DNA of 63,394 nucleotides from JAUSIF01 sp040901465 (lineage in GTDB: Bacteria; Pseudomonadota; Alphaproteobacteria; Rhizobiales; Xanthobacteraceae). The notes beneath the pieces were generated by a model. The model was given only the letters and a program-made list of their open reading frames with translations. It was not told the origin of the DNA and did no database searches. Both the position numbers and the translations under genes were made by a program. The stretch lies in assembly GCA_040901465.1 (NCBI GenBank), contig JBBDYN010000059.1, forward strand, positions 1-63,394, written 5' to 3'. Within the stretch, counting starts at the first letter, position 1. Each line of letters starts with the position of its first letter. Shown here one piece after another: positions 24,220 to 34,800 of the stretch.

Positions 24220-25500
24220 TCAATTCGGCTCCCCGCCGACCACGAGACACACGTTCTGGCCGCCGAAGCCGAATGAATTGGAGATCGCCCGCCGAACCTT
24301 CGCGTCACGCGCCTGGTTCGGCACCACGTCGAGCGGAATCGCCGGATCGGGAACCAGGTAATTGATCGTCGGCGGGATTCGCTGGTGCCGGATCGTGAGC
24401 AGCGAGAACGCCGCCTCGATCGCGCCCGCGGCGGACAGCGTATGCCCGATCATCGACTTGTTGGACGAGATCGGCACCGAGTGCACGCGCTCGCCGAACA
24501 CGGCGGTGACGCCGATGCACTCCATTCTGTCGTTTTCCGGCGTGCCGGTGCCGTGCGCGTTGATGTAGTCGACGTCGTCCGGAGTGACGCCCGCGTCGGC
24601 GAGCGCGTTCTTGATGCAGCCAATGATCGGCTTGCCGTCCGGGCTCGAGCGCGTGCGGTGGAAGGAGTCGGCCATCTCGCCGCAGCCCTGAATGATGCCG
24701 AGGACTTTCGCACCGCGCGCGCGCGCGTGGTCGAGATTTTCCAGCACGAGCGCGGCAGCCCCTTCCGCCATCACGAACCCGTCGCGGTTCTTCGCGAACG
24801 GCTTCGCCGCCCCTTGCGGCGGATCGTTTTGCGTGGAAAGCGCCGAAAGGAGCGCGAAGCGGATCAGCGCCTCGGTGTTCACCGAGCCGTCGGTGCCGAT
24901 CGACAGCGCCACGTCGCATTCGCCGCGCTGGATCGCCTCGACGCCGAGCTGGATCGCCGACGCGCCCGACGCGCACGCGGTCGAGAGCGCGATTGGCGAC
25001 CCCTTGGTGCCGAGCCGCTCCGCGAGCCGCTCCGTCGTCCCGCGATAGAGGAAGCGTTCGTAATAGGGCTTGAAGCGCTCGGTCGCAGCAATCCGGATCA
25101 ATTCGTCATAGCCGACGGTTTCCGAATTGCTCGCCGCCGCCATCTCGATTCGCTGCGGCCATTCCACCTCGACTGGCGGCACCGCGACGAACAATGGCCC
25201 CGGGAAGTCCCCGACGCGGCCGACGCCCGCTTCCGCGATCGCTTCCTGGCTCGCGACCATGGCGAACTCCTCGGAGAGCGCCGGCGCGCACAAGGGATCC
25301 GCGGGAATGAAATCGATCGTACCCGCGACCCTGGTGCGCAGGCCGTCGGTCGGAAAGCGCGTGATCTCGTGCAGGCCCGATTCTCCGCCGGAGAGCTTGC
25401 GCCAATTGTCTTCCTTGCCGATGCCGAGCGAGGTGACGATGCCGATGCCGGTCACGGCAACGATCGGCCGGTCCCAATGATCTCGCAGGTTCGTGCCCAT
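24220..25500 (-). CDS. fabF1XL: beta-ketoacyl-ACP synthase of the VLCFA cluster (FabF1XL)
   Basis: Condenses malonyl units onto the growing chain carried by AcpXL. All three catalytic residues of a KASII-type enzyme are visible: Cys in STACASGAS at about residue 176, His in NAHGTGTP and His in SNKSMIGHTLSAAG. The C-terminal SNSFGFGGQN is also typical. The ATG at 25500 follows GGAGG by six bases; an ATG at 25518 upstream overlaps the fabF2XL stop. At 426 residues it is a normal length. It probably works with the degenerate FabF2XL encoded just upstream. Confidence 0.92.
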   Translation of the reverse strand: MGTNLRDHWDRPIVAVTGIGIVTSLGIGKEDNWRKLSGGESGLHEITRFPTDGLRTRVAGTIDFIPADPLCAPALSEEFAMVASQEAIAEAGVGRVGDFPGPLFVAVPPVEVEWPQRIEMAAASNSETVGYDELIRIAATERFKPYYERFLYRGTTERLAERLGTKGSPIALSTACASGASAIQLGVEAIQRGECDVALSIGTDGSVNTEALIRFALLSALSTQNDPPQGAAKPFAKNRDGFVMAEGAAALVLENLDHARARGAKVLGIIQGCGEMADSFHRTRSSPDGKPIIGCIKNALADAGVTPDDVDYINAHGTGTPENDRMECIGVTAVFGERVHSVPISSNKSMIGHTLSAAGAIEAAFSLLTIRHQRIPPTINYLVPDPAIPLDVVPNQARDAKVRRAISNSFGFGGQNVCLVVGGEPN

Positions 25501-25514
25501 CACCCCTCCGTCAA

Positions 25515-26708
25515 TCATGCCGCTTCGACGAGCGCCAGTCCTTCGCCGCGCCAGGCGCTAATTCCGGTCACGAGCACCTGGCCGAGCGTTCCGGACCAGG
25601 GCAACTCGAAGCCGCTCGGATCGAGCCCCGGCCACAGGGTGCCACGCGAAACCGCAAGCGCCGCGAGCCCGACATTGAGCGGAAACTGCGCTTCCACTCC
25701 GTGCCCGATCACCGAGCCGGTGGCGCGCACCGGAACTTTGCCGAGCTTCTCGAGCGCAGAACGCTCGGCCTGTGTTGCCGGTGTTGCCCCACTCGCCGAA
25801 GATAGCACCGCATAGCGCCCGCTGGCGAGCCACGGCGCAACGCCCTCGATCAGCCGCGAAACCGCGGCTTGCAACGAATCGACGTGGCGCCGGCAGCGGT
25901 CCGCGGCGATGTGCGAGAGCTTTGCATAGGCGCGCGCGCCGCGCGCTTCTGCGTGCGCGCGCGACTCGATCACGAGAAACGCGCCGATCGAGCCAACCGC
26001 GATTCCGGGGTGGTTCTTGCCGCGCGTCCATACCGGCTCGTAGGGCGCGGTCAGCGCCTCGCGGCCGAACGCGAGCTGCAACAGAATGTCCTTGCGCTGC
26101 GCGTTATAGGCGCCGCCGACGAAGCCGATCTCGCTTTGCCCGGCGGAAATGCGCGCCGCCGCGATCCGGAGCGCGTCGACGCCCGCGAGTTCTTCGCCCA
26201 TGAACGTGCGCGAAGAGCCGACGACGTTGAACACGATCGAGATATTACCGGCGAGGAGATTGGCGAGCTGCGCGAGCGACAAGGTCGGCCGCAGGTCGTT
26301 CATCAGCCGCTCGTTCAGATAGCGTCCCGGCGCCTCTGCGCCTTTCAGGCCGGTCAGGATCGAGCCGTCCACGTTGGTGTCGCGCTCGCCGCCACCGGCC
26401 GCGACCAGCATGTCAACATGGCTCAGGATTTCCGTGTTGCCCTTGATGCCCGCGTCGTCGAGCGCGAGACCCGCCGAATAGCAGCCGATGCGCTGCCACG
26501 GCTCCATCTGCCGCTGATCGCCCTTCTTCGGGATCTGCAGATCGAAATTGACCGGCGCGAGCGGATGAACGACGAAGGGCGCGAAACTCGTCTCGTCGAT
26601 GACAGGCTTCGCCGCGACAAATCCGTTCCAGTGCGCATCCAGGCCCTCGCCGAGACAGGAGACGAGCCCGATCCCCGTGATCAGAACGTCGCGCTTGTCA
26701 TCCGGCAT
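25515..26708 (-). CDS. fabF2XL: degenerate ketosynthase-like protein of the VLCFA cluster (FabF2XL)
   Basis: A 397-residue protein with the ketosynthase fold (VLITGIGLVSCLGEG at the start, TGSVIGHGVEAQFPLN late). Where active ketosynthases have TACASG it reads GSSRTFMGEE, so the nucleophilic Cys is absent, and the NAHGTGT histidine is replaced by SSASGATPA. The later His in IGHGVE remains. This is the pattern of chain-length-factor-like partners, so it may form a heterodimer with FabF1XL and set the C26-C28 length. The ATG at 26708 overlaps the fabZXL end by 11 bases, implying tight co-translation. Confidence 0.85.
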   Translation of the reverse strand: MPDDKRDVLITGIGLVSCLGEGLDAHWNGFVAAKPVIDETSFAPFVVHPLAPVNFDLQIPKKGDQRQMEPWQRIGCYSAGLALDDAGIKGNTEILSHVDMLVAAGGGERDTNVDGSILTGLKGAEAPGRYLNERLMNDLRPTLSLAQLANLLAGNISIVFNVVGSSRTFMGEELAGVDALRIAAARISAGQSEIGFVGGAYNAQRKDILLQLAFGREALTAPYEPVWTRGKNHPGIAVGSIGAFLVIESRAHAEARGARAYAKLSHIAADRCRRHVDSLQAAVSRLIEGVAPWLASGRYAVLSSASGATPATQAERSALEKLGKVPVRATGSVIGHGVEAQFPLNVGLAALAVSRGTLWPGLDPSGFELPWSGTLGQVLVTGISAWRGEGLALVEAA

Positions 26709-27174
26709 TCGGCGCGTACTCCGCCGGGAAACCCACATTCAATGCGTGAGCGGTAACGGTCTGCTTGAACACGGGCGAGGGGAAGGGAAGCACGCGGAAG
26801 GTCGTGGTGGCTTCGCACTTGACCTTGTCGCCGACCAGCACCCGATTGGAGGTGCGTGCGAAGCCGGAACCTTCATGCAGAAGTTTTGCTTCGATCAGGA
26901 GTTCAGTACCGGGAGTCACGAAGTCACGCAGCTTCGCGTCGTCGATCATGGAGAGAAACGGAAAGCGCTCGAATTTCGTCAGCGCGAGAATGAGCCAGCC
27001 CGCGGTCTGCGCCATGGCTTCGACCAGCAGCACGCCGGGCAGGATCGGATGGCCGGGGAAATGCCCCTGATAGATCGTGGACTCCATCGGCACCGTGGCT
27101 TCGCATTGCACCAAGCCGTTTTCAATCGACAGCGAGCGAATGCGGTCGACCATAATAAAGTACTCGATACGCAT
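26698..27174 (-). CDS. fabZXL: 3-hydroxyacyl-ACP dehydratase of the VLCFA cluster (FabZXL)
   Basis: A 158-residue hot-dog fold dehydratase. The catalytic His lies in GHFPGHPILPGVLLVEAMAQ, with the acidic residue in the same helix, as in FabZ. It removes water from 3-hydroxyacyl chains bound to AcpXL during elongation of the long acyl chain. It follows acpXL by nine bases and overlaps fabF2XL, and its dedicated place between them separates it from the housekeeping fabZ. Confidence 0.92.
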   Translation of the reverse strand: MRIEYFIMVDRIRSLSIENGLVQCEATVPMESTIYQGHFPGHPILPGVLLVEAMAQTAGWLILALTKFERFPFLSMIDDAKLRDFVTPGTELLIEAKLLHEGSGFARTSNRVLVGDKVKCEATTTFRVLPFPSPVFKQTVTAHALNVGFPAEYAPNAG

Positions 27175-27183
27175 TTTGGGGAC

Positions 27184-27465
27184 TCAGGCGCCCTTCGCCG
27201 CTTTCAGCTCGTCGATGCGCTCGCACAAGTTCTTCAGGACGAAGTACTGTTCGGTCGTCGCCTTGCCCTCATTGACCTCTTGCGTCCATTGCTCGAGCGG
27301 CAACTTAATTCCGAACGCCTTGTCGATCGCGAACGCGATGTCGAGGAAGTCCAGGCTGTCGATCCCGAGATCGTCGATGGAGTGGCTCTCCGGCTTGATA
27401 TTTTCGCGCGGGATATCGCACGTCTCGGCGATGATATTGGCGACCGTATCGAAGGTCGTGGACAT
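27184..27465 (-). CDS. acpXL: specialised acyl carrier protein AcpXL
   Basis: A 93-residue acyl carrier for the very-long-chain fatty acid of lipid A. The phosphopantetheine attachment serine is Ser37 in GIDSLDFLD. It has the longer C-terminal half that separates AcpXL (about 92-95 residues) from housekeeping AcpP. First gene of the cluster, with GGAGA five bases before the ATG. The promoter must lie in the 267-base gap 27466-27732 shared with the divergent copper chaperone gene. Confidence 0.95.
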   Translation of the reverse strand: MSTTFDTVANIIAETCDIPRENIKPESHSIDDLGIDSLDFLDIAFAIDKAFGIKLPLEQWTQEVNEGKATTEQYFVLKNLCERIDELKAAKGA

Positions 27466-27732
27466 GAAAGGTCTCCACTCGAGCGGCGCGCAGCCTTTGG
27501 GGACAAATTAAAAGGGCCGAGACGGAAGCCGACCCGGCGGGGATCGTTCATTGCTTTCGGGCTCCTATAGCGGACGGCGCATGGGCTTTCAATGGCGCTG
27601 CACTGCACCAGGATGCAGAAAAGTCGCGTGCTGCTGCTGCTTTGCAGCGTCGAATGGCCGCCCTGTGGATGAAGCTGCTGGGGGTGTAAGTAGAGAGGTC
27701 AGCATTGCGGCCTTCGGGCCGGAGGGCATCTC

Positions 27733-28215
27733 ATGCGAAGCCACACAATCATTGGACTCATCGCCTTTGCATTCGCGTCGATTGTTCAGGGCGCCGGTGC
27801 TCACGAATTCCCCAAGGGCTCGCTCCACATCGCGCATCCCTGGTCGCGCGCGACGCCCCAAGGCGCGAACGTCGGCGCCGGCTATCTCGTGATCGAAAAC
27901 CGAGGCGCGGCCGCCGATCGCTTTATTTCCGTCTCGGTTTCGGCAGAGATCGCGGGCCGCGCCGAATTCCATGAGATGGCGGTACAGGACGACGTGATGC
28001 GCATGCGTCCGTTGCCGCGTGGCGTCGAGATCGCGCCGGGCATGGCGGCGAAGTTCGAGCCGGGCGGATTGCACGTGATGTTTCTCGATCTGAAGCGGCC
28101 GCTCGAGAAAGGCGAGCGCTTCAAGGCCACGCTCAACTTCGAGCAGGCCGGCCCGGTCGAGGTCGAATTCGTCGTCGAGGCCATGGGCGGCGCGCCGCAG
28201 CATATGAGCCACTAA
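27733..28215 (+). CDS. periplasmic PCu(A)C copper chaperone
   Basis: A 160-residue secreted protein with a signal peptide ending QGAGAHE. The Cu(I)-binding pattern HxM...M...HxM is visible as FHEMAVQDDVMRMRPL and, 21 residues later, GGLHVMFL. HPWSRATP near the mature start is a further family mark. It delivers copper toward the CuA site of cytochrome oxidase; no Sco or oxidase genes are adjacent. A GGAGGG site lies six bases before the ATG. The C-terminus ends in His and Met (PQHMSH). Confidence 0.88.
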   Translation: MRSHTIIGLIAFAFASIVQGAGAHEFPKGSLHIAHPWSRATPQGANVGAGYLVIENRGAAADRFISVSVSAEIAGRAEFHEMAVQDDVMRMRPLPRGVEIAPGMAAKFEPGGLHVMFLDLKRPLEKGERFKATLNFEQAGPVEVEFVVEAMGGAPQHMSH

Positions 28216-28281
28216 GCGCCACCGCTGGCGCGTTTTCGTCGGCTGGGGCATGTTCCGTCCCGCCCGACGAAGTTCGCCGCC

Positions 28282-29445
28282 ATGAATCCGATCTTTGCGA
28301 ACATCCAGACTTCCGTGTTCGAGGTCATGTCGCGCCTCGCGCGCGAGCATGACGCCGTCAATCTCGGCCAAGGCTTTCCCGACGATCCCGGGCCGGAGGA
28401 CGTGCGCAAGAAGGCGGCGGAAGCCGTCGTCGGCGGCTGGAACCAGTATCCGCCCATGATGGGCCTGCCGGAATTGCGCCGCGCCGTCGCCGATCACTAC
28501 AAGCATTGGCACCGACTCGCGCTCGATCCGGAATCCGAAGTGATGATCACCTCCGGCGCGACCGAGGCGCTCGCGGGCGCAATGCTGGCGCTGATCGAGC
28601 CGGGCGACGAGGTCGTGCTGTTCCAGCCGCTCTACGACGCCTACTTGCCGCTCGTCCTGCGCGCGGGCGGCGTACCGAAACTCGTGCGCCTGAAGCCGCC
28701 CGACTGGCGCTTCGACGAGGAGATGCTGGCGAACGCATTCACGCCGCGCACCAAGGTCGTGCTCTTCAACAATCCGCTCAATCCGACCTCGACCGTCTAC
28801 GGCGCGGACCAGCTCTCGCTGCTCGCGCATTTCTGCATGGCGCATAACAGCATCATCGTTGTCGACGAAGTCTGGGAGCATGTGATCTTCGACGGCCGCA
28901 AGCACGTCCCCATGATCACGCTACCAGGCATGCGCGAGCGCACGGTGAAAATTGGTTCGGCCGGAAAAATATTCTCGCTCACCGGCTGGAAAGTCGGTTT
29001 CGTTTGCGCGGCACCGGAAATCATGCGCGTACTCGCCAAGGCGCACCAGTTCATCACCTTCACAACGCCGCCGAATTTGCAGGCCGCCGTGGCGTACGGG
29101 CTCGGCAAGGACGATTCCTATTTCGAGCGCTCGCGCCGGGCGTTCGAGCGTTCGCGCGATCGTTTCAGCACGGGGCTTAAACAGATCGGCTTTCCGGTGC
29201 TGTCGAGCCAGGCGAGCTATTTCGTCAGCATCGATCTCGCGCCGCTCGGGCTCAACATCGACGATGAAACGTTCTGCAAGCGCCTGGTCACCGAGCACGG
29301 CGTGGCGGCGATCCCGGTCTCGGCTTTCTATGCGGAGGAGCCGGTCAAGAGCGTGGTCCGATTCTGCTTTGCCAAGACTGACGCCACCCTCGACAAGGCG
29401 CTGGAGCGGCTCGCGGGCGCCGCGCGCAAGTACCGTCCGGCCTGA
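28282..29445 (+). CDS. class I/II PLP-dependent aminotransferase (methionine/kynurenine type)
   Basis: A 387-residue cytosolic fold-type I aminotransferase. The PLP lysine is in GSAGKIFSLTGWKVGF; NNPLNPTS and VVDEVWEHVIF are cofactor-binding blocks, and the early GQGFPDDPGP is typical of the YbdL/kynurenine aminotransferase branch. The likely amino donor is methionine or an aromatic acid, but the substrate cannot be fixed from sequence. It lies 66 bases after the copper chaperone gene with no functional link obvious. Confidence 0.88.
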   Translation: MNPIFANIQTSVFEVMSRLAREHDAVNLGQGFPDDPGPEDVRKKAAEAVVGGWNQYPPMMGLPELRRAVADHYKHWHRLALDPESEVMITSGATEALAGAMLALIEPGDEVVLFQPLYDAYLPLVLRAGGVPKLVRLKPPDWRFDEEMLANAFTPRTKVVLFNNPLNPTSTVYGADQLSLLAHFCMAHNSIIVVDEVWEHVIFDGRKHVPMITLPGMRERTVKIGSAGKIFSLTGWKVGFVCAAPEIMRVLAKAHQFITFTTPPNLQAAVAYGLGKDDSYFERSRRAFERSRDRFSTGLKQIGFPVLSSQASYFVSIDLAPLGLNIDDETFCKRLVTEHGVAAIPVSAFYAEEPVKSVVRFCFAKTDATLDKALERLAGAARKYRPA

Positions 29446-29608
29446 CAGCGGTCCGTCCTTGGCTTAGCCAAGGATAGGTAAGGCCGAAAACGGGCATCGG
29501 GCAGCGCGTGCGGTGCCTAAAAATTTCATCAACTTGCATCCCGCGCTTTTATTGCGACTTCAAGTCCGGCCGATACGAACGGCGTCTTGTTCGGCTGCGG
29601 GATTCTTC

Positions 29609-31321
29609 ATGGCATTGCTCTCCGGATTCAACGTCTCCATCAACGAAGTCAAACTGTTCAGTGAGGCCTCCCGCGCAGCTTTCGACGGCGGGTCGATCCC
29701 GAGCGGATGGAGCGTGGTCACGCCGGGCGACCTCGGCCTGGCGGCTGAATATCACGACGGAAACTATTTCCGCGGCGGCAGCAGCGGCGCGAGCGCGATC
29801 GTTCTGAAGAACGGCAACGAATACATCGTATCGTTCCGCGGGACCGACGGCGCCAATGACGTCAGCCGCTATTTGGAGCTCTATACCGGAAAGTACATCG
29901 ACCATTTTAAGCCGCTATTGGACGCGCTGGCGGCACAGGCGCCTGGCGACGCGACGTTCAGTTTCACCGGCGCGAGCCTCGGCGGCGGGGCGACGAACCT
30001 GATGGCGAAGATTGCCGCAAGCGCCTACGACGGGCGCTTTGCGGATGCCAAATTCGTCGCGTTTGCATCGCCGAACATCACGAACGCAAACGGGATTCTC
30101 AACATCGGGTTCGAGAACGATCCGGTCTACAAGGCGGTCGGCCTTCACAAGGATTTCGCTTCGTCGCTCGACAATCTGGTGCTTGCCACTGCCGAATACA
30201 TGGCGGGCAACACGACCGGCCGACAGCCGTTCAACATGTACGCCCACTCGGCCTCACTCGGCTTTGAGGCCGTCAATCGGCTCGCCGAATCCCAGTTCTA
30301 CGATTTAATGAAGCCGGACTCGGTCATCATCTTCGATGCGGCGGATGACTTGGTGCAAGATCGTATGTCAGGCCGCACCAAAACCGGCGCCTTCTATCTT
30401 GGAGAATCCGTCGCCGACCAGATCACAGGGCGTGACGGCAACGATTATATCGAAGGGTTCGGTGGAAACGACATTTTAAAAGGCGGCAAGGGCAACGACA
30501 GCATTCGCGGCGGCGACGGGGCCGATCTCGTCCAAGGGGAAGCCGGAGACGATATGCTCTACGGCGACGCCGACGACGATACCCTCGCGGGAGGCGCGGG
30601 CAAAGACAAGTCGTACGGAGGCCCGGGTGACGATACTTTCGTCGTGTCCGGCACGGACGCAGAGAACGATACCTTCGCCGGCGACAACGGAGTCGACCGC
30701 ATTCTCGTTACTGGCTCGGTCGTTCTGACGCTCGCCGGGTTCAATGCGGCCGCCTCCTCGATCGAGGTCTGGAATGGCAATGGCGTGGCGATCGCCGGCA
30801 CCAAGAATGCCAATGTGTTCGATTTCAGCGGGCTGAACGCGGTCACAGACGTTCCTTATATCGACGGCGGCAAAGGGAACGATACGATCATCGGGTCGAA
30901 CTTTGCCGATGAGCTGCGCGGCGGCGCCAACAATGACACGCTCAACGGCGGCGGCGGCGACGATCGGCTCGTCGGCGGAGCCGCCAACGACATGCTGACC
31001 GGCGGCGAGGGGGCCGATACGTTCTTGTTTTCGGAGTCAGGCACAAAGAACAAGGACACGATCCTCGATTACGACTTCGGCGAGAACGACGTGATCGATC
31101 TTGCGGCGCTGCTCGATGCCAAGTTCGGGCCGTCGAGCGTCGTCAATGATTTTGTGAGACTGACGGTTTCAGGCCTTGATATTCTCGTGCAGATCGACGC
31201 GAACGGAGCGACCAGCGGCGCCAAGTTCGTCGATGTTGCGGTTCTGTCCGGGTACTCGACCGCGGGCGTCGACCAGGTGCTCGTCCAATTCGAGCAGCAG
31301 GCACAAGTGCTCGCGGCGTGA
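29609..31321 (+). CDS. RTX lipase-like protein, probable type I secretion substrate
   Basis: About 570 residues. The N-terminal half has a lipase class 3-like core: SFRGTDGANDV (oxyanion region) and the nucleophile elbow FTGASLGGG with Ser123. Residues from about 275 on carry Ca2+-binding RTX nonapeptides (GGKGNDSIRGGDGAD and others). A module shared with the serralysin-like protein follows (KDKSYGGPGDDTFVVSG ... NFADELRGG), and the last 13 residues, LVQFEQQAQVLAA, match that protein's end. There is no N-terminal signal, so export by a type I system using this C-terminus is likely. The start is uncertain; GTG at 29513 would add 32 residues. Confidence 0.8.
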   Translation: MALLSGFNVSINEVKLFSEASRAAFDGGSIPSGWSVVTPGDLGLAAEYHDGNYFRGGSSGASAIVLKNGNEYIVSFRGTDGANDVSRYLELYTGKYIDHFKPLLDALAAQAPGDATFSFTGASLGGGATNLMAKIAASAYDGRFADAKFVAFASPNITNANGILNIGFENDPVYKAVGLHKDFASSLDNLVLATAEYMAGNTTGRQPFNMYAHSASLGFEAVNRLAESQFYDLMKPDSVIIFDAADDLVQDRMSGRTKTGAFYLGESVADQITGRDGNDYIEGFGGNDILKGGKGNDSIRGGDGADLVQGEAGDDMLYGDADDDTLAGGAGKDKSYGGPGDDTFVVSGTDAENDTFAGDNGVDRILVTGSVVLTLAGFNAAASSIEVWNGNGVAIAGTKNANVFDFSGLNAVTDVPYIDGGKGNDTIIGSNFADELRGGANNDTLNGGGGDDRLVGGAANDMLTGGEGADTFLFSESGTKNKDTILDYDFGENDVIDLAALLDAKFGPSSVVNDFVRLTVSGLDILVQIDANGATSGAKFVDVAVLSGYSTAGVDQVLVQFEQQAQVLAA

Positions 31322-31330
31322 GCCGCTGAT

Positions 31331-31678
31331 CTAGCGCCATTCCTCGCGCTTCAGTTGCTCCAGCTCGCGGCGAGCATCCGCGGCAAGCGGATGATCCGCG
31401 TGCCGCGCGAGAAACCGCGCCAGCGCTTCCGCGTTCCGACGTGCGAGCTCGAGCTCCTCGCGAACTGCGGCATCCGGATCCCTCGGCGGCGGCAATGTCT
31501 CGTTTCGGCTGCCTTGTGCAACGCGATGTTTCCGTTTTGCATCCGACATCGGACCCGATCCTTCCAGACTGATACTCTGCTCCGCCTGTGACACCGCCGG
31601 CGAGCCAGCGGGCCCGGTCGCAGCGATCAGAGTCAGCAGAGCGGCTGTGCGAAGCCTCATCGCCGCTTGGTACCGCAT
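31331..31678 (-). CDS. small secreted protein of unknown function
   Basis: About 115 residues with a signal peptide (MRLRTAALLTLIAATGPAG, cut near VSQAEQ) followed by a basic and charged, probably helical tail (AVREELELARRNAEALARFL). No domain is recognised. Starts at 31678 or 31660 are both possible. It converges with the RTX lipase gene, ten bases between stops, and is divergent from the serralysin-like gene. Confidence 0.5.
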   Translation of the reverse strand: MRYQAAMRLRTAALLTLIAATGPAGSPAVSQAEQSISLEGSGPMSDAKRKHRVAQGSRNETLPPPRDPDAAVREELELARRNAEALARFLARHADHPLAADARRELEQLKREEWR

Positions 31679-31820
31679 CACGCCCAAGATCCCGCTATTG
31701 GCACCGGACAATTTATTGAAACTTTGAATCAAGTTCGCATGGCGGCACTAGGCCGTTCGGCACGATTGCCGGCGTACAAGGGCGCATCGCAAACCAGCTG
31801 AAGGGCCCGGATTTTCTTTC

Positions 31821-34800
31821 ATGTGTGAGTTGTGTCGGGCCTTCGGCAGCGAATACAGCACTGTATTCCATAGCGACTCCTTGCAGCCGTCGGCCGGCAG
31901 CAGTGAATCGAGCTATGCCGGTCCGGCCCCGGCCTACGCGAGCGCCGTTGGCATCGGCGCGACGGGCAATCAGAATATCGACGGTCTTCTGTCCGGCTAT
32001 CGCTGGAGCGGAACCGTAACCTACAGCTTCCCCGACTCTGCCAGCGACTATCCATCCAATTACGGCTACGGCGAGCCGACCGCGTCCGGCTTCGCCCAGA
32101 TCTCCGCCCAGCAGCAGGCGGCTGTCCACAAGATCATGGGTCAGATCGAGAACCTGACCAATCTCGATATCGACTTCGCGGGCAGCAACGGCGCCGACAT
32201 CCGGCTCGCCCAATCTTCCGCCGCCAACCCGACCGCCTACGCCTACTATCCGAACAGCGCGTACAGCGAAGGCGGCGACGTCTGGTTCGGTACCAGTTAC
32301 AACTACACCAACCCGAAACTCGGCGACTATTACCACCTCACTCACCTGCACGAGCTCGGCCACTCGTTCGGCCTGAAGCACGGGCAGAGCGGCGGCGGCG
32401 TCGCCAACACGGCGTTGCCGGGCGACCACGACGCACTCGAATATTCGGTGATGACGTATCGAAGCTATGTCGGTGGGCCGACGACCGGCTACACCAACGA
32501 GGCTTTCGGATACCCGCAGTCGTTCATGATGAACGACATTCTCGCGCTGCAGACGATGTACGGCGCGGACTACACGTTCAACAACGGCGTGACGGTCTAC
32601 TCGTGGAGCGCCACGACCGGCGAAACATTCGTCAATGGCGTCGGCCAGGGCCGGCCCGGCGGGGATTCCGCCGGCGCATCCGCGAACCGCGTCTTCATCA
32701 CCATCTGGGACGGCGGCGGCGAAGACACCTACGACATGTCGACCTACTCGAACGCGGTGATGATCGATCTTCGCCCCGGGTACTCCTCGACCACGTCAGG
32801 CGTTCAGAAGGCCTATCTCGGCGCCGGGCATTACGCGAGCGGCAACGTCTACAATGCATATCTGTTCGAAAACAATTCCAACTCGTACGTCGAGAACGCG
32901 ATCGGCGGCAGCGGCAACGACGCGCTGATCGGCAATGCCGTGGCGAACCGGCTCGACGGCGGGCTCGGCGACGACACGCTGACCGGCGGCGGCGGCGATG
33001 ACACGTTCGTCTACGACGCCGTTGGCGGCGCTGACGTCATCACCGACTTCGTCGTCGGCCTTGGCACCGTCGACCGGATCGACCTCGTCGGCTTTGCCGA
33101 CATCGAGTCCTTCGCGGAGGCGATGGCGTTCGCGTCGCAGGTCGGCAGCGGCACGGTCTTCAATTTCGGCGCCGGCTCGACCCTTACCCTGCTGAACGTG
33201 CTGCTGTCGGCTCTTGCCGCGGACGACTTCACCTTTGACGCGGCGCCCGCCGGCCCCAACGAGGCGCCGACCGGGCTCGAGCTGTCGGGCACGACGGTCG
33301 CCGAAAACGCCGCCGGCTCGGTCGTCGGCGATCTGACGGTCGTCGATCCCAACGGCGACGTCGTCTTCTCGTTTCTCGTCTCGGACAATCGCTTCGAGGT
33401 CGCCGGCGGCCCGGGCGCATATCGGCTCAAGCTGAAGAGCGGCGCGGCGCTCGACTACGAGGCGGAGTCGCAGGTCGCGCTGACGATTACGGCCGCGGAT
33501 TACGGCGGCATGTCCGTCGTTCATGATTTCATGATCGACGTCGTCGATGTATCGGGCGTCGTCATCGTCGGTTCGTCGTCAAAGGACACGATCGACTCCA
33601 CGAGAACAGTCAAGAGTCAACTCAATCCGACTTCCGAGGACGACTGGATCTACGGCAACGGTGGAAACGATACGATTCGTGCGCTGGCGGGCGACGACTA
33701 CGTCGATGGCGGCCTAGGCAACGATCTGCTCTACGGCGGCGATGGCGACGACGTGCTGGTCGGCGGCGCCGGAAATGACAAGATGTATGGCGACGGCGGC
33801 AACGACACATTTGTCGTGTCCGGTGCGGATGCGCAAGGCGACACGTTTTCGGGCGGAAGCGGCGTCGACCGCGTTCTGGTCAGCGGCAACGGCAGCCTGA
33901 CACTCAAGGGTTTCAACGCGGCTTCGGCATCGATCGAAGTCTGGGTGGGAAACGGTCAGGCCGTCCTTGGCACGACCAGCGCCAACACGCTGAATTTCAG
34001 CGGGCTCACCGCGCTGAGCGGCATGTCCTACATCGACGGCGGCAATGGCAATGACACGATTACCGGCTCGGATTTCGCCGACGAGATCCGCGGCAGCGCC
34101 GGCAACGACGTCCTGTACGGCCGCGACGGCGATGACGTGCTGATCGGCGGCGCCGGTACCGACAAGATGTATGGCGATAGCGGCGACGACACCTTCGTCG
34201 TTTCCGGCGTGGATGCGCTGAGCGACACGATCTCGGGCGGCGCCGGCGTCGACCGCGTTTTGGTCACCGGCGGCGGCAACCTGACGCTCAAAGGTTTCAA
34301 CGCGGCTTCGGCATCGATCGAAGTCTGGGAAGGCAACGGCCAGGCCGTCTTCGGAACGACCAGCGCCAATACGCTGAATTTCAGCGGCCTCACCGCGCTG
34401 AGCGGCATGTCCTGCGTCGACGGCGGCAAGGGCAACGACACGATCACCGGCTCGGATTTCGCCGACGATCTGCGCGGCGGCGCCGGTAACGACAAGGTCC
34501 AAGGCGGCGGTGGCGACGACAGGCTCGATGGTGGAGTCGGAAAGGATACGCTCACCGGCGGCGCGGACGCTGACACGTTTGTGTTCAAGCTCTCCGGCGC
34601 GACCAACTTCGACGTCATCACGGATTACAACTTCGAAGACGGCGACGTGATCGAGCTTTCCGCGTTGCTCGACGCGGGCTACGGACCCACGAGCAATGTT
34701 AGCGATTTTGCCCGCCTGTTGACCTCGGGAAGCGATCTTCGCCTTCAGGTCGATTTGAACGGGTCGGTCGGCGGCCAGAGATTTGTCGATGTCGCGCTAT

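Noticed and set aside
27589..28905. Long minus-strand open frame of 438 codons opposite the copper chaperone and aminotransferase genes
   Set aside because: It is the mirror of two well-supported plus-strand genes, has arginine- and histidine-rich shadow composition and no family motifs.
33735..34502. CRISPR-like tandem repeats
   Set aside because: The repeats are 384-base coding modules in frame within one protein gene, not short repeats with spacers.
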